64,000 nt of DNA. Source: Nematostella vectensis (taxonomy: Eukaryota; Cnidaria; Anthozoa; Actiniaria; Edwardsiidae). A model generated the notes under the pieces. That model made no database searches and was not told the origin of the DNA. It saw only the letters and a program-made list of their open reading frames with translations. Below are positions 51,477 to 63,171 of the stretch, piece after piece. Numbering within the stretch: position 1 is the stretch's first letter; each line of letters starts with the position of its first letter. The position numbers and the translations under genes are program-made. Where the stretch lies: assembly GCF_932526225.1 (NCBI RefSeq), contig NC_064039.1, positions 17,788,639 through 17,852,638 on the forward strand, in the 5' to 3' direction.

Positions 51477-53216
51477 GGTATCATTCGAACCCTGACATTC
51501 CCCGGCGTGTGTTGCGCTATTCGGTTTTTTCATAAGTGCGCATGCGCAGAAATTTTTTCCAAAAAAACTGTGTCCCGGAAGGTAGGGGACAACTTTTCGG
51601 GTCTATATACTTGAGCTAAAATTCTCAAACTCGGTAAGATCTATGTACTCATAAAGGGCTATCTAACCCTGCAATCAGATTTCGAATCGATCAAGAATTG
51701 ACAAAAGCCGGTAATCTTTTTTCCTACCTTCAGAGACATTTTGAGTAGGGCCTGGGGACTAGGAATTAAGTCCGATTGATCTCAAACTTGGTCAGCATGA
51801 AGAAAGTATCAGCACTTTGTAAAGGTTAGAAAATCAAAAGCATAGCTTTAAAGTAAAGCTGTTAAAAAAGGCCGGAAAAAAGGCCAAATTGCACCTTCTC
51901 CCTAGAAAAACTTTGCAAATATTGACTTTGGAGGACAACAAACTGCCTAGCGCCTATATGGTTTTTCAAGAGCTTTCGAATGAGCTGATGCACGTTAAGA
52001 TTGGATGAGTTTGAGTTTTTCAGTTGTCAAACAAGGTCCAAAAGTGGTCCAAGGTAGAATATGAGCATTTCTGAAGTTAGTCGTAGCCTGCCCAAAGTCA
52101 CGGGGAAGGTTCAACTATGCTAGTAGACACTAACTAAGAAAGATTCAGGACGAAGATTGAAGTTTAGACTTTTTTTTGCAAACTTCCCAAAAAATTTTCT
52201 GTGCCGACGATTTCTTTCGATTTTCAAAAAATTCCCACGAACCAGAAATAAGCAGCAAACAATACTTTCATGTATGAGCTTAGTGTCCATGCGCATCTCT
52301 ATATCATAAGCGAAAGAAATCTCCAGAAACGATTTTGGAAACACGACTTTTTGGGGGTTAAAAATGGTCCAAATTGCACATTCTACCAAAAATATTTTGG
52401 CAAATATTGACTTTGGAGGAAAACAAACTGCAGAGCGCCTATATGGTTTTTCCAGAGCTTTCGAATGAATCTATGCACGTTAAGATTGGAGGAGTTTGAG
52501 TTTTTCAGTGTTCAAATAAGGCCCTTAAAAGGTCCAAAATCTAAAAACTTCAAAAAACCAAAATTCTTAATACTTGTCCAAATGAGCCGAAAATGGTATC
52601 ATTCGAACCCTGACATTCCCCGGCGTGTGTTGCGCTATTCGGATTTTTCATAAGTGCGCATGCGCAGAAATTTTTTCCAAAAAAACTGTGTCCCGGAAGG
52701 TAGGGGACAACTTTTCGGGTCTATATACTTGAGCTAAAATTCTCAAACTCGGCAATATCTATGTACTCATAAAGGGCTATCTAACCCTGCAATCAGATTT
52801 CGAATCGATCAAGAATTGACAAAAGCCGCTAATCGTTTTCCCTACCTTCCGTGACATATTGAGTAGGGCCTGGGGACTAGGAATTGAGTCCGATTGATCT
52901 CAAACTTGGTCAGCATGAAGAAAGTATCAGCACTTAGTAAAGGTTAGAAAATCAAAAGCATAGCTTCAAAGTAAAGCTGTTGAAAAAGGCCGGAAAAAAG
53001 GCCAAATTGCACCTTCTCCCTAGAAAAACTTTGCAAATATTGACTTTGGAGGACAACAAACTGCCTAGCGCCTATATGGTTTTTCAAGAGCTTTCGAATG
53101 AGCCTATGCACGTTAAGATTGGATGAGTTTGAGTTTTTCAGTGTTCAAACAAGGTCCAAAATCTAAAAACTTCAAAAAACAAAACTTCTTAATACTTGTC
53201 CAAATGAGCCGAAAAA
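51477..53216. repeat. L+S dimer, subtype B
   Basis: L 1118 bp, S (from 52595) 622 bp. Shares GGAAGGTTCAAC with 27104. AGCTTTAAAG near 51845 is private. Confidence 0.88.
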
Positions 53217-54957
53217 GGTATCATTCGAACCCTGACATTCCCCGGCGTGTGTTGCGCTATTCGGTTTTTTCATAAGTGCGCATGCGCAGAAATTTTTTCC
53301 AAAAAAACTGTGTCCCGGAAGGTAGGGGACAACTTTTCGGGTCTATATACTTGAGCTAAAATTCTCAAACTCGGTAAGATCTATGTACTCATAAAGGGCT
53401 ATCTAACCCTGCAATCAGATTTCGAATCGATCAAGAATTGACAAAAGCCGGTAATCTTTTTTCCTACCTTCAGAGACATTTTGAGTAGGGCCTGGGGACT
53501 AGGAATTAAGTCCGATTGATCTCAAACTTGGTCAGCATGAAGAAAGTATCAGCACTTTGTAAAGGTTAGAAAATCAAAATCATAGCTTCAAAGTAAAGCT
53601 GTTAAAAAAGGCCGGAAAAAAGGCCAAATTGCACCTTCTCCCTAGAAAAACTTTGCAAATATTGACTTTGGAGGACAACAAACTGCCTAGCGCCTATATG
53701 GTTTTTCAAGAGCTTTCGAATGAGCTGATGCACGTTAAGATTGGATGAGTTTGAGTTTTTCAGTTGTCAAACAAGGTCCAAAAGTGGTCCAAGGTAGAAT
53801 ATGAGCATTTCTGAAGTTAGTCGTAGCCTGCCCAAAGTCACGGGGAAGGTCCAACTATGCTAGTAGACACTAACTAAGAAAGATTCAGGACGAAGATTGA
53901 AGTTTAGACTTATTTTTGCAAACTTCCCAAAAAATTTTCTGTGCCGACGATTTCTTTCGATTTTCAAAAAATTCCCACGAACCAGAAATAAGCAGCAAAC
54001 AATACTTTCATGTATGAGCTTAGTGTCCATGCGCATCTCTATATCATAAGCGAAAGAAATCTCCAGAAACGATTTTGGAAACACGACTTTTTGGGGGTTA
54101 AAAATGGTCCAAATTGCACATTCTACCAAAAATATTTTGGCAAATATTGACTTTGGAGGAAAACAAACTGCAGAGCGCCTATATGGTTTTTCCAGAGCTT
54201 TCGAATGAATCTATGCACGTTAAGATTGGAGGAGTTTGAGTTTTTCAGTGTTCAAATAAGGCCCTAAAAAGGTCCAAAATCTAAAAACTTCAAAAAACCA
54301 AAATTCTTAATACTTGTCCAAATGAGCCGAAAATGGTATCATTCGAACCCTGACATTCTTTGGCGTGTGTTGCGCTATTCGGTTTTTTTCATAAGTGCGC
54401 ATGCGCAGAAATTTTTTCCAAAAAAACTGTGTCACGGAGGGTAGGGGACAACTTTTCGGGTCTATATACTTGAGCTAAAATTCTAAAACTCGGCAATATC
54501 TATGTACTCATAAAGGGCTATCTAACCCTGCAATCAGATTTCGAATCGATCAAGAATTGACAAAAGCCGCTAATCTTTTTCCCTACCTTCCGGGACATTT
54601 TGAGTAGGGCCTGGGGACTAGGAATTAAATCCGATTGATCTCAAACTTGGTCAGCATGAAGAAAGTATCAGCACTTAGTAAAGGTTAGAAAATCAAAAGC
54701 ATAGCTTCAAAGTAAAGCTGTTAAAAAAGGCCGGAAAAAAGGCCAAATTGCACCTTCTCCTTAGAAAAACTTTGCAAATATTGACTTTGGAGGACAACAA
54801 ACTGCCTAGCGCCTATATGGTTTTTCAAGAGCTTTCGAATGAGCCTATGCACGTAAAGATTGGATGAGTTTGAGTTTTTCAGTGTTCAAACAAGGTCCAA
54901 AATCTAAAAACTTCAAAAAACAAAACTTCTTAATACTTGTCCAAATGAGCCGAAAAA
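53217..54957. repeat. L+S dimer, subtype B, with CTTTGG-type S
   Basis: L 1118 bp, S (from 54335) 623 bp. CAAAATCATAG near 53575, GACTTATTTTTGC near 53908 and ACGTAAAGATT near 54852 set it apart from its partner at 28844. Confidence 0.88.
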
Positions 54958-56699
54958 GGTATCATTCGAACCCTGACATTCCCCGGCGTGTGTTGCGCTA
55001 TTCGGTTTTTTCATAAGTGCGCATGCGCAGAAATTTTTTCCAAAAAAACTGTGTCCCGGAAGGTAGGGGACAACTTTTCGGGTCTATATACTTGAGCTAA
55101 AATTCTCAAACTCGGTAAGATCTATGTACTCATAAAGGGCTATCTAACCCTGCAATCAGATTTCGAATCGATCAAGAATTGACAAAAGCCGGTAATCTTT
55201 TTCCCTACCTTCAGAGACATTTTGAGTAGGGCCTGGGGACTAGGAATTAAGTCCGATTGATCTCAAACTTGGTCAGCATGAAGAAAGTATCAGCACTTAG
55301 TAAAGGTTAGAAAATCAAAATCATAGCTTCAAAGTAAAGCTGTTAAAAAAGGCCGGAAAAAAGGCCAAATTGCACCTTCTCCCTAGAAAAACTTTGCAAA
55401 TATTGACTTTGGAGGACAACAAACTGCCTAGCGCCTATATGGTTTTTCAAGAGCTTTCGAATGAGCTTATGCAAGTTAAGATTGGATGAGTTTGAGTTTT
55501 TCAGTTGTCAAACAAGGTCCAAAAGTGGTCCAAGGTAGAATATGAGCATTTCTGAAGTTAGTCGTAGCCTGCCCAAAGTCACGGGGAAGGTCCAACTATG
55601 TTAGTAGACACTAACTAAGAAAGATTCAGGACGAAGATTGAAGTTTAGACTTTTTTTTGCAAACTTCCCAAAAATTTTTCTGTGCCGACGATTTCTTTCG
55701 ATTTTCAAAAAATTCCCACAAACCAGAAATAAGCAGCAAACAATACTTTCATGTATGAGCTTAGTGTCCATGCGCATCTCTATATCATAAGCAAAAGAAA
55801 TCTCCAGAAACGATTTTGCAAGTACGACTTTTTGGGGGTTAAAAATGGTCCAAATTGCACATTCTACCAAAAATATTTTGGCAAATATTGACTTTGGAGG
55901 AAAACAAACTGCAGAGCGCCTATATGGTTTTTCCAGAGCTTTCGAATGAATCTATGCACGTTAAGATTGGAGGAGTTTGAGTTTTTCAGTGTTCAAATAA
56001 GGCCCTAAAAAGGTCCAAAATCTAAAAACTTCAAAAAACCAAAATTCTTAATACTTGTCCAAATGAGCCGAAAATGGTATCATTCGAACCCTGACATTCC
56101 CCGGCGTGTGTTGCGCTATTCGGTTTTTTTTCATAAGTGCGCATGCGCAGAAATTTTTTCCAAAAAAACTGTGTCCCGGAGGGTAGGGGACAACTTTTCG
56201 GGTCTATATACTTGAGCTAAAATTCTCAAACTCGGCAATATCTATGTACTCATAAAGGGCTATCTAACCCTGCAATCAGATTTCGAATCGATCAAGAATT
56301 GACAAAAGCCGCTAATCTTTTTCCCTACCTTCCGGGACATTTTGAGTAGGGCCTGGGGACTAGGAATTGAGTCCGAATGATCTCAAACTTGGTCAGCATG
56401 AAGAAAGTATCAGCACTTAGTAAAGGTTAGAAAATCAAAAGCATAGCTTCAAAGTAAAGCTGTTAAAAAAGGCCGGAAAAAAGGCCAAATTGCACCTTCT
56501 CCTTAGAAAAACTTTGCAAATATTGACTTTGGAGGACAACAAACTGCCTAGCGCCTATATGGTTTTTCAAGAGCTTTCGAATGGGCCTATGCACGTTAAC
56601 ATTGGATGAGTTTGAGTTTTTCAGTGTTCAAACAAGGTCCAAAATCTAAAAACTTCAAAAATCCAAACTTCTTAATACTTGTCCAAATGAGCCGAAAAT
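54958..56699. repeat. L+S dimer, subtype C
   Basis: L 1118 bp, S (from 56076) 624 bp. The S starts like its partner at 31704 (GTCCGAATGATC) but ends GAATGGGCC and TTAACATTGG near 56590, then AATCCAAACTTC. It therefore ends like the S units of E-type dimers, and the change of type marks the right edge of the A-B-B-C domain. Confidence 0.86.
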
Positions 56700-57322
56700 G
56701 GTATCATTCGAACCCTGACATTCCCCGGCGTGTGTTGCGCTATTCGGTTTTTCCATAAGTGCGCATGCGCAGAAATTTTTTCCCAAGAAAACTGTGTCCC
56801 GGAAGGTAGGGGACAACTTTTCGGGTCTATATACTTGAGCTAAAATTCTCAAACTCGGTAAGATCTATGTACTCATAAAGGGCTATCTAACCCTGCAATC
56901 AGATTTCGAATCGATCAAGAATTGACAAAAGCCGCTAATCTTTTTCCCTACCTTCAGAGACATTTTGAGTAGGGCCTGGGGACTAGGAATTAAGTCCGAT
57001 TAATCTCAAACTTGGTCAGCATGAAGAAAGTATCAGCACTTAGTAAAGGTTAGAAAATCAAAAGCATAGCTTCAAAGTAAAGCTGTTAAAAAAGGCCGGA
57101 AAAAAGGACAAATTGCACATTCTCCCTAGAAAAACTTTGCAAATATTGACTTTGGAGGACAACAAACTGCCTAGCGCCTATATGGTTTTTCAAGAGCTTT
57201 CGAATGAGCCTATGCACGTTAAGATTGGATGAGTTTGAGTTTTTCAGTGTTCAAACAAGGTCCAAAATCTAAAAACTTCAAAAAACAAAACTTCTTAATA
57301 CTTGTCCAAATGAGCCGAAAAT
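56700..57322. repeat. S-length unit with L-type bases, first of two
   Basis: 623 bp and without module Y. It reads TTTTTCCATAAG, TTTCCCAAG, GGTAAGATC and CTTCAGAGACAT, as L units do, but keeps GCCGCTAATC of S units. Private changes are GATTAATCTC near 56998 and AAAGGACAAATTGCACAT near 57106. It is best read as an X module from an L that lost its Y, or as an exchange product between L and S. Confidence 0.85.
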
Positions 57323-57945
57323 GGTATCATTCGAACCCTGACATTCCCCGGCGTGTGTTGCGCTATTCGGTTTTTTCATAAGTGCGCATGCGCAGAAATT
57401 TTTTCCAAAAAAACTGTGTCCCGAAAGATAGGGGACAACTTTTCGGGTTTATATACTTGAGCTGAAATTCTCAAACTCGGTAAGATCTATGTACTCATAA
57501 AGGGCTATCTAACCCTGCAATCAGATTTCGAATCGATCAAGAATTGACAAAAGCCGGTAATCTTTTTCCCTACCTTCAGAGACATTTTGAGTAGGGCCTG
57601 GGGACTAGGAATTAAGTCCGATTGATCTCAAACTTGGTCAGCATGAAGAAAGTATCAGCACTTAGTAAAGGTTAGAAAATCAAAATCATAGCTTCAAAGT
57701 AAAGCTGTTAAAAAAGGCCGGAAAAAAGGCCAAATTGCACCTTCTCCCTAGAAAAAACTTTGCAAATATTGACTTTGGAGGACAACAAACTGCCTAGCGC
57801 CTATATGGTTTTTCAAGAGCTTTCGAATGGGCCTATGCACGTTAAGATTGGATGAGTTTGAGTTTTTCAGTGTTCAAACAAGGTCCAAAATCTAAAAACT
57901 TCAAAAAACCAAACTTCTTAATACTTGTCCAAATGAGCCGAAAAT
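57323..57945. repeat. S-length unit with L-type bases, second of two
   Basis: 623 bp and without module Y. All the left-hand diagnostic sites are L type (GGTAAGATC, GCCGGTAATC, CTTCAGAGACAT, CAAAATCATAG), and the right-hand end is S type (GAATGGGCC, ACCAAACTTC). The crossover lies between about 57690 and 57825. Private changes are CCCGAAAGATAGG near 57421, GGGTTTATATAC near 57446 and a sixth A in CTAGAAAAAACTTT near 57749. Confidence 0.85.
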
Positions 57946-59687
57946 GGTATCATTCGAACCCTGACATTCCCCGGCGTGTGTTGCGCTATTCGGTTTTTCC
58001 ATAAGTGCGCATGCGCAGAAATTTTTTCCCAAAAAAACTGTGTCCCCCAGGGTAGGGGACAACTTTTCGGGTCTATATACTTGAGCTAAAATTCTCAAAC
58101 TCGGTAAGATCTATGTACTCATAAAGGGCTATCTAACCCTGCAATCAGATTTCGAATCGATCAAGAATTGACAAAAGCCGGTAATCTTTTTCCCTACCTT
58201 CAGAGACATTTTGAGTAGGGCCTGGGGACTAGGAATTAAGTCCGATTGATCTCAAACTTGGTCAGCATGAAGAAAGTATCAGCACTTAGTAAAGGTTAGA
58301 AAATCAAAATCATAGCTTCAAAGTAAAGCTGTTAAAAAAGGCCGGAAAAAAGGCCAAATTGCACCTTCTCCCTAGAAAAACTTTGCAAATATCGACTTTG
58401 GAGGACAACAAACTGCCTAGCGCCTATATGGTTTTTCAAGAGCTTTCGAATGAGCCTATGCACGTTAAGATTGGATGAGTTTGAGTTTTTCATTTGTCAA
58501 ACAAGGTCCAAAAGTGGTCCAAGGTAGAATATGAGCATTTCTGAAGTTAGTCGTAGCCTGCCCAAAGTCACGGGGAAGGTCCAACTATGCTAGTAGACAC
58601 TAACTAAGAAAGATTCAGGACGAAGATTGAAGTTTAGACTTTTTTTTGCAAACTTCCCAAAAATTTTTCTGTGCCGACGATTTCTTTCGATTTTCAAAAA
58701 ATTCCCACGAACCAGAAATAAGCAGCAAACAATACTTTCATGTATGACCTCAGTGTCCATGCGCATCTCTATATCATAAGAGAAAGAAATCTCCAGAAAC
58801 GATTTTGCAAGTACGACTTTTTGGGGGTTAAAAATGGTCCAATTTGCACATTCTACCAAAAATATTTTGGCAAATATTGACTTTGGAGGAAAACAAACTG
58901 CAGAGCGCCTATATGGTTTTTCCAGAGCTTTCGAATGAATCTATGCACGTTAAGATTGGAGGAGTTTGAGTTTTTCAGTGTTCAAATAAGGCCCTAAAAA
59001 GGTCCAAAATCTAAAAACTTCAAAAAACCAAAATTCTTAATACTTGTCCAAATGAGCCGAAAATGGTATCATTCGAACCCTGACATTCCCCGGCGTGTGT
59101 TGCGCTATTCGGTTTTTTTCATAAGTGCGCATGCGCAGAAATTTTTTCCAAAAAAACTGTGTCCCGGAGGGTAGGGGACAACTTTTCGGGTCTATATACT
59201 TGAGCTAAAATTCTCAAACTCGGCAATATCTATGTACTCATAAAGGGCTATCTAACCCTGCAATCAGATTTCGAATCGATCAAGAATTGACAAAAGCCGC
59301 TAATCTTTTTCCCTACCTTCCGGGACATTTTGAGTAGGGCCTGGGGACTAGGAATTAAATCCGATTGATCTCAAACTTGGTCAGCATGAAGAAAGTATCA
59401 GCACTTAGTAAAGGTTAGAAAATCAAAAGCATAGCTTCAAAGTAAAGCTGTTAAAAAAGGCCGGAAAAAAGGCCAAATTGCACCTTCTCCTTAGAAAAAC
59501 TTTGCAAATATTGACTTTGGAGGACAACAAACTGCCTAGCGCCTATATGGTTTTTCAAGAGCTTTCGAATGGGCCTATGCACGTTAAGATTGGATGAGTT
59601 TGAGTTTTTCAGTGTTCAAACAAGGTCCAAAATCTAAAAACTTCAAAAAACCAAACTTCTTAATACTTGTCCAAATGAGCCGAAAAT
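57946..59687. repeat. L+S dimer, subtype G
   Basis: L 1119 bp, S (from 59065) 623 bp. G markers are TGACCTCAGTG, ATAAGAGAAAG and GGTCCAATTTGC near 58837. The X has CCCCCAGGG. The S has AATTAAATCC near 59353. Confidence 0.88.
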
Positions 59688-61429
59688 GGTATCATTCGAA
59701 CCCTGACATTCCCCGGCGTGTGTTGCGCTATTCGGTTTTTCCATAAGTGCGCATGCGCAGAAATTTTTTCCCAAAAAAACTGTGTCCCCCAGGGTAGGGG
59801 ACAACTTTTCGGGTCTATATACTTGAGCTAAAATTCTCAAACTCGGTAAGATCTATGTACTCATAAAGGGCTATCTAACCCTGCAATCAGATTTCGAATC
59901 GATCAAGAATTGACAAAAGCCGGTAATCTTTTTCCCTACCTTCAGAGACATTTTGAGTAGGGCCTGGGGACTAGGAATTAAGTCCGATTGATCTCAAACT
60001 TGGTCAGCATGAAGAAAGTATCAGCACTTAGTAAAGGTTAGAAAATCAAAATCATAGCTTCAAAGTAAAGCTGTTAAAAAAGGCCGGAAAAAAGGCCAAA
60101 TTGCACCTTCTCCCTAGAAAAACTTTGCAAATATTGACTTTGGAGGACAACAAACTGCCTAGCGCCTATATGGTTTTTCAAGAGCTTTCGAATGAGCTTA
60201 TGCACGTTAAGATTGGATGAGTTTGAGTTTTTCAGTTGTCAAACAGGGTCCAAAAGTGGTCCAAGGTAGAATATTATCATTTCTGAAGTTAGTCGTAGCC
60301 TGCCCAAAGTCACGGGGAAGGTCCAACTATGCTAGTAGACACTAACTAAGAAAGATTCAGGACGAAGATTGAAGTTTAGACTTTTTTTTGCAAACTTCCC
60401 AAAAATTTTTCTGTGCCGACGATTTCTTTCGATTTTCAAAAAATTCCCACGAGCCAAGAATAAGCAGCAAACAATACTTTGATGTATGAGCTTAGTGTCC
60501 ATGCGCATCTCTATATCATAAGAGAAAGAAATCTCCAGAAACGATTTTGCAAGTACGACTTTTAGGGGGTTAAAAATGGTCCAAATTGCACATTCTACCA
60601 AATATATTTTGGCAAATATTGACTTTGGAGGAAAAGAAACTGCAGAGCGCCTATATGGTTTTTCCAGAGCTTTCGAATGAATCTATGCACGTTAAGATTG
60701 GAGGAGTTTGAGTTTTTCAGTGTTCAAATAATGTCCTAAAAAGGTCCAAAATCTAAAAACTTCAAAAAACCAAAATTCTTAATACTTGTCCAAATGAGCC
60801 GAAAATGGTATCATTCAAACCCTGACATTCCCCGGCGTGTGTTGCGCTATTCGGTTTTTTTCATAAGTGCGCATGCGCAGAAATTTTTTCCAAAAAAACT
60901 GTGTCCCGGAGGGTAGGGGACAACTTTTCGGGTCTATATACTTGAGCTAAAATTCTCAAACTCGGCAATATCTATGTACTCATAAAGGGCTATCTAACCC
61001 TGCAATCAGATTTCGAATCGATCAAGAATTGACAAAAGCCGCTAATCTTTTTCCCTACCTTCCGGGACATTTTGAGTAGGGCCTGGGGACTAGGAATTAA
61101 GTCCGATTGATCTCAAACTTGGTCAGCATGAAGAAAGTATCAGCACTTAGTAAAGGTTAGAAAATCAAAAGCATAGCTTCAAAGTAAAGCTGTTAAAAAA
61201 GGCCGGAAAAAAGGCCAAATTGCACCTTCTCCTTAGAAAAACTTTGCAAATATTGACTTTGGAGGACAACAAACTGCCTAGCGCCTATATGGTTTTTCAA
61301 GAGCTTTCGAATGGGCCTATGCACGTTAAGATTGGATGAGTTTGAGTTTTTCAGTGTTCAAACAAGGTCCAAAATCTAAAAACTTCAAAAAACCAAACTT
61401 CTTAATACTTGTCCAAATGAGCCGAAAAT
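59688..61429. repeat. L+S dimer, subtype E
   Basis: L 1119 bp, S (from 60807) 623 bp. ATATTATCATTTC near 60271 is private. The S has ATTCAAACCC, as in other E dimers. Confidence 0.88.
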
Positions 61430-63171
61430 GGTATCATTCGAACCCTGACATTCCCCGGCGTGTGTTGCGCTATTCGGTTTTTCCATAAGTGCGCATGCGC
61501 AGAAATTTTTTCCCCAAAAAACTGTGTCCCGGAAGGTAGGGGACAACTTTTCGGGTCTATATACTTGAGCTAAAATTCTCAAACTCGGTAAGATCTATGT
61601 ACTCATAAAGGGCTATCTAACCCTGCAATCAGATTTCGAATCGATCAAGAATTGACAAAAGCCGGTAATCTTTTTCCCTACCTTCAGAGACATTTTGAGT
61701 AGGGCCTGGGGACTAGGAATTAAGTCCGATTGATCTCAAACTTGGTCAGCATGAAGAAAGTATCAGCACTTAGTAAAGGTTAGAAAATCAAAATCATAGC
61801 TTCAAAGTAAAGCTGTTAAAAAAGGCCGGAAAAAAGGCCAAATTGCACCTTCTCCCTAGAAAAACTTTGCAAATATCGACTTTGGAGGACAACAAACTGC
61901 CTAGCGCCTATATGGTTTTTAGAGAGCTTTTGAATGAGCCTATGCACGTTAAGATTGGATGAGTTTGAGTTTTTCATTTGTCAAACAAGGTCCAAAAGTG
62001 GTCCAAGGTAGAATATGAGCATTTCTGAAGTTAGTCGTAGCCTGCCCAAAGTCACGGGGAAGGTCCAACTATGCTAGTAGACACTAACTAAGAAAGATTC
62101 AGGACGAAGATTGAAGTTTAGACTTTTTTTTGCAAACTTCCCAAAAATTTTTCTGTGCCGACGATTTCTTTCGATTTTCAAAAAATTCCCACGAACCAGA
62201 AATAAGCAGCAAACAATACTTTCATGTATGACCTCAGTGTCCATGCGCATCTCTATATCATAAGAGAAAGAAATCTCCAGAAACGATTTTGCAAGTACGA
62301 CTTTTTGGGGGTTAAAAATGGTCCAATTTGCACATTCTACCAAAAATATTTTGGCAAATATTGACTTTGGAGGAAAACAAACTGCAGAGCGCCTATATGG
62401 TTTTTCCAGAGCTTTCGAATGAATCTATGCACGTTAAGATTGGAGGAGTTTGAGTTTTTCAGTGTTCAAATAAGGCCCTAAAAAGGTCCAAAATCTAAAA
62501 ACTTCAAAAAACCAAAATTCTTAATACTTGTCCAAATGAGCCGAAAATGGTATCATTCGAACCCTGACATTCCCCGGCGTGTGTTGCGCTATTCGGTTTT
62601 TTTCATAAGTGCGCATGCGCAGAAATTTTTTCCAAAAAAACTGTGTCCCGGAGGGTAGGGGACAACTTTTCGGGTCTATATACTTGAGCTAAAATTCTCA
62701 AACTCGGCAATATCTATGTACTCATAAAGGGCTATCTAACCCTGCAATCAGATTTCGAATCGATCAAGAATTGACAAAAGCCGCTAATCTTTTTCCCTAC
62801 CTTCCGGGACATTTTGAGTAGGGCCTGGGGACTAGGAATTAAGTCCGATTGATCTCAAACTTGGTCAGCATGAAGAAAGTATCAGCACTTAGTAAAGGTT
62901 AGAAAATCAAAAGCATAGCTTCAAAGTAAAGCTGTTAAAAAAGGCCGGAAAAAAGGCCAAATTGCACCTTCTCCTTAGAAAAACTTTGCAAATATTGACT
63001 TTGGAGGACAACAAACTGCCTAGCGCCTATATGGTTTTTCAAGAGCTTTCGAATGGGCCTATGCACGTTAAGATTGGATGAGTTTGAGTTTTTCAGTGTT
63101 CAAACAAGGTCCAAAATCTAAAAACTTCAAAAAACCAAACTTCTTAATACTTGTCCAAATGAGCCGAAAAT
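61430..63171. repeat. L+S dimer, subtype G
   Basis: L 1119 bp, S (from 62549) 623 bp. The X has CCCGGAAGG, unlike the G at 57946. TTTTTAGAGAGCTTTTGAAT near 61916 holds two changes plus a CpG-to-TpG change. Confidence 0.88.

Larger units (their letters stand above)
49737..56699. repeat. ~6.96-kb super-repeat A-B-B-C, copy 5
   Basis: 6963 bp; A, B, B, C. Every landmark lies 24,372 or 24,373 bp after its partner in copy 2. Confidence 0.88.
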
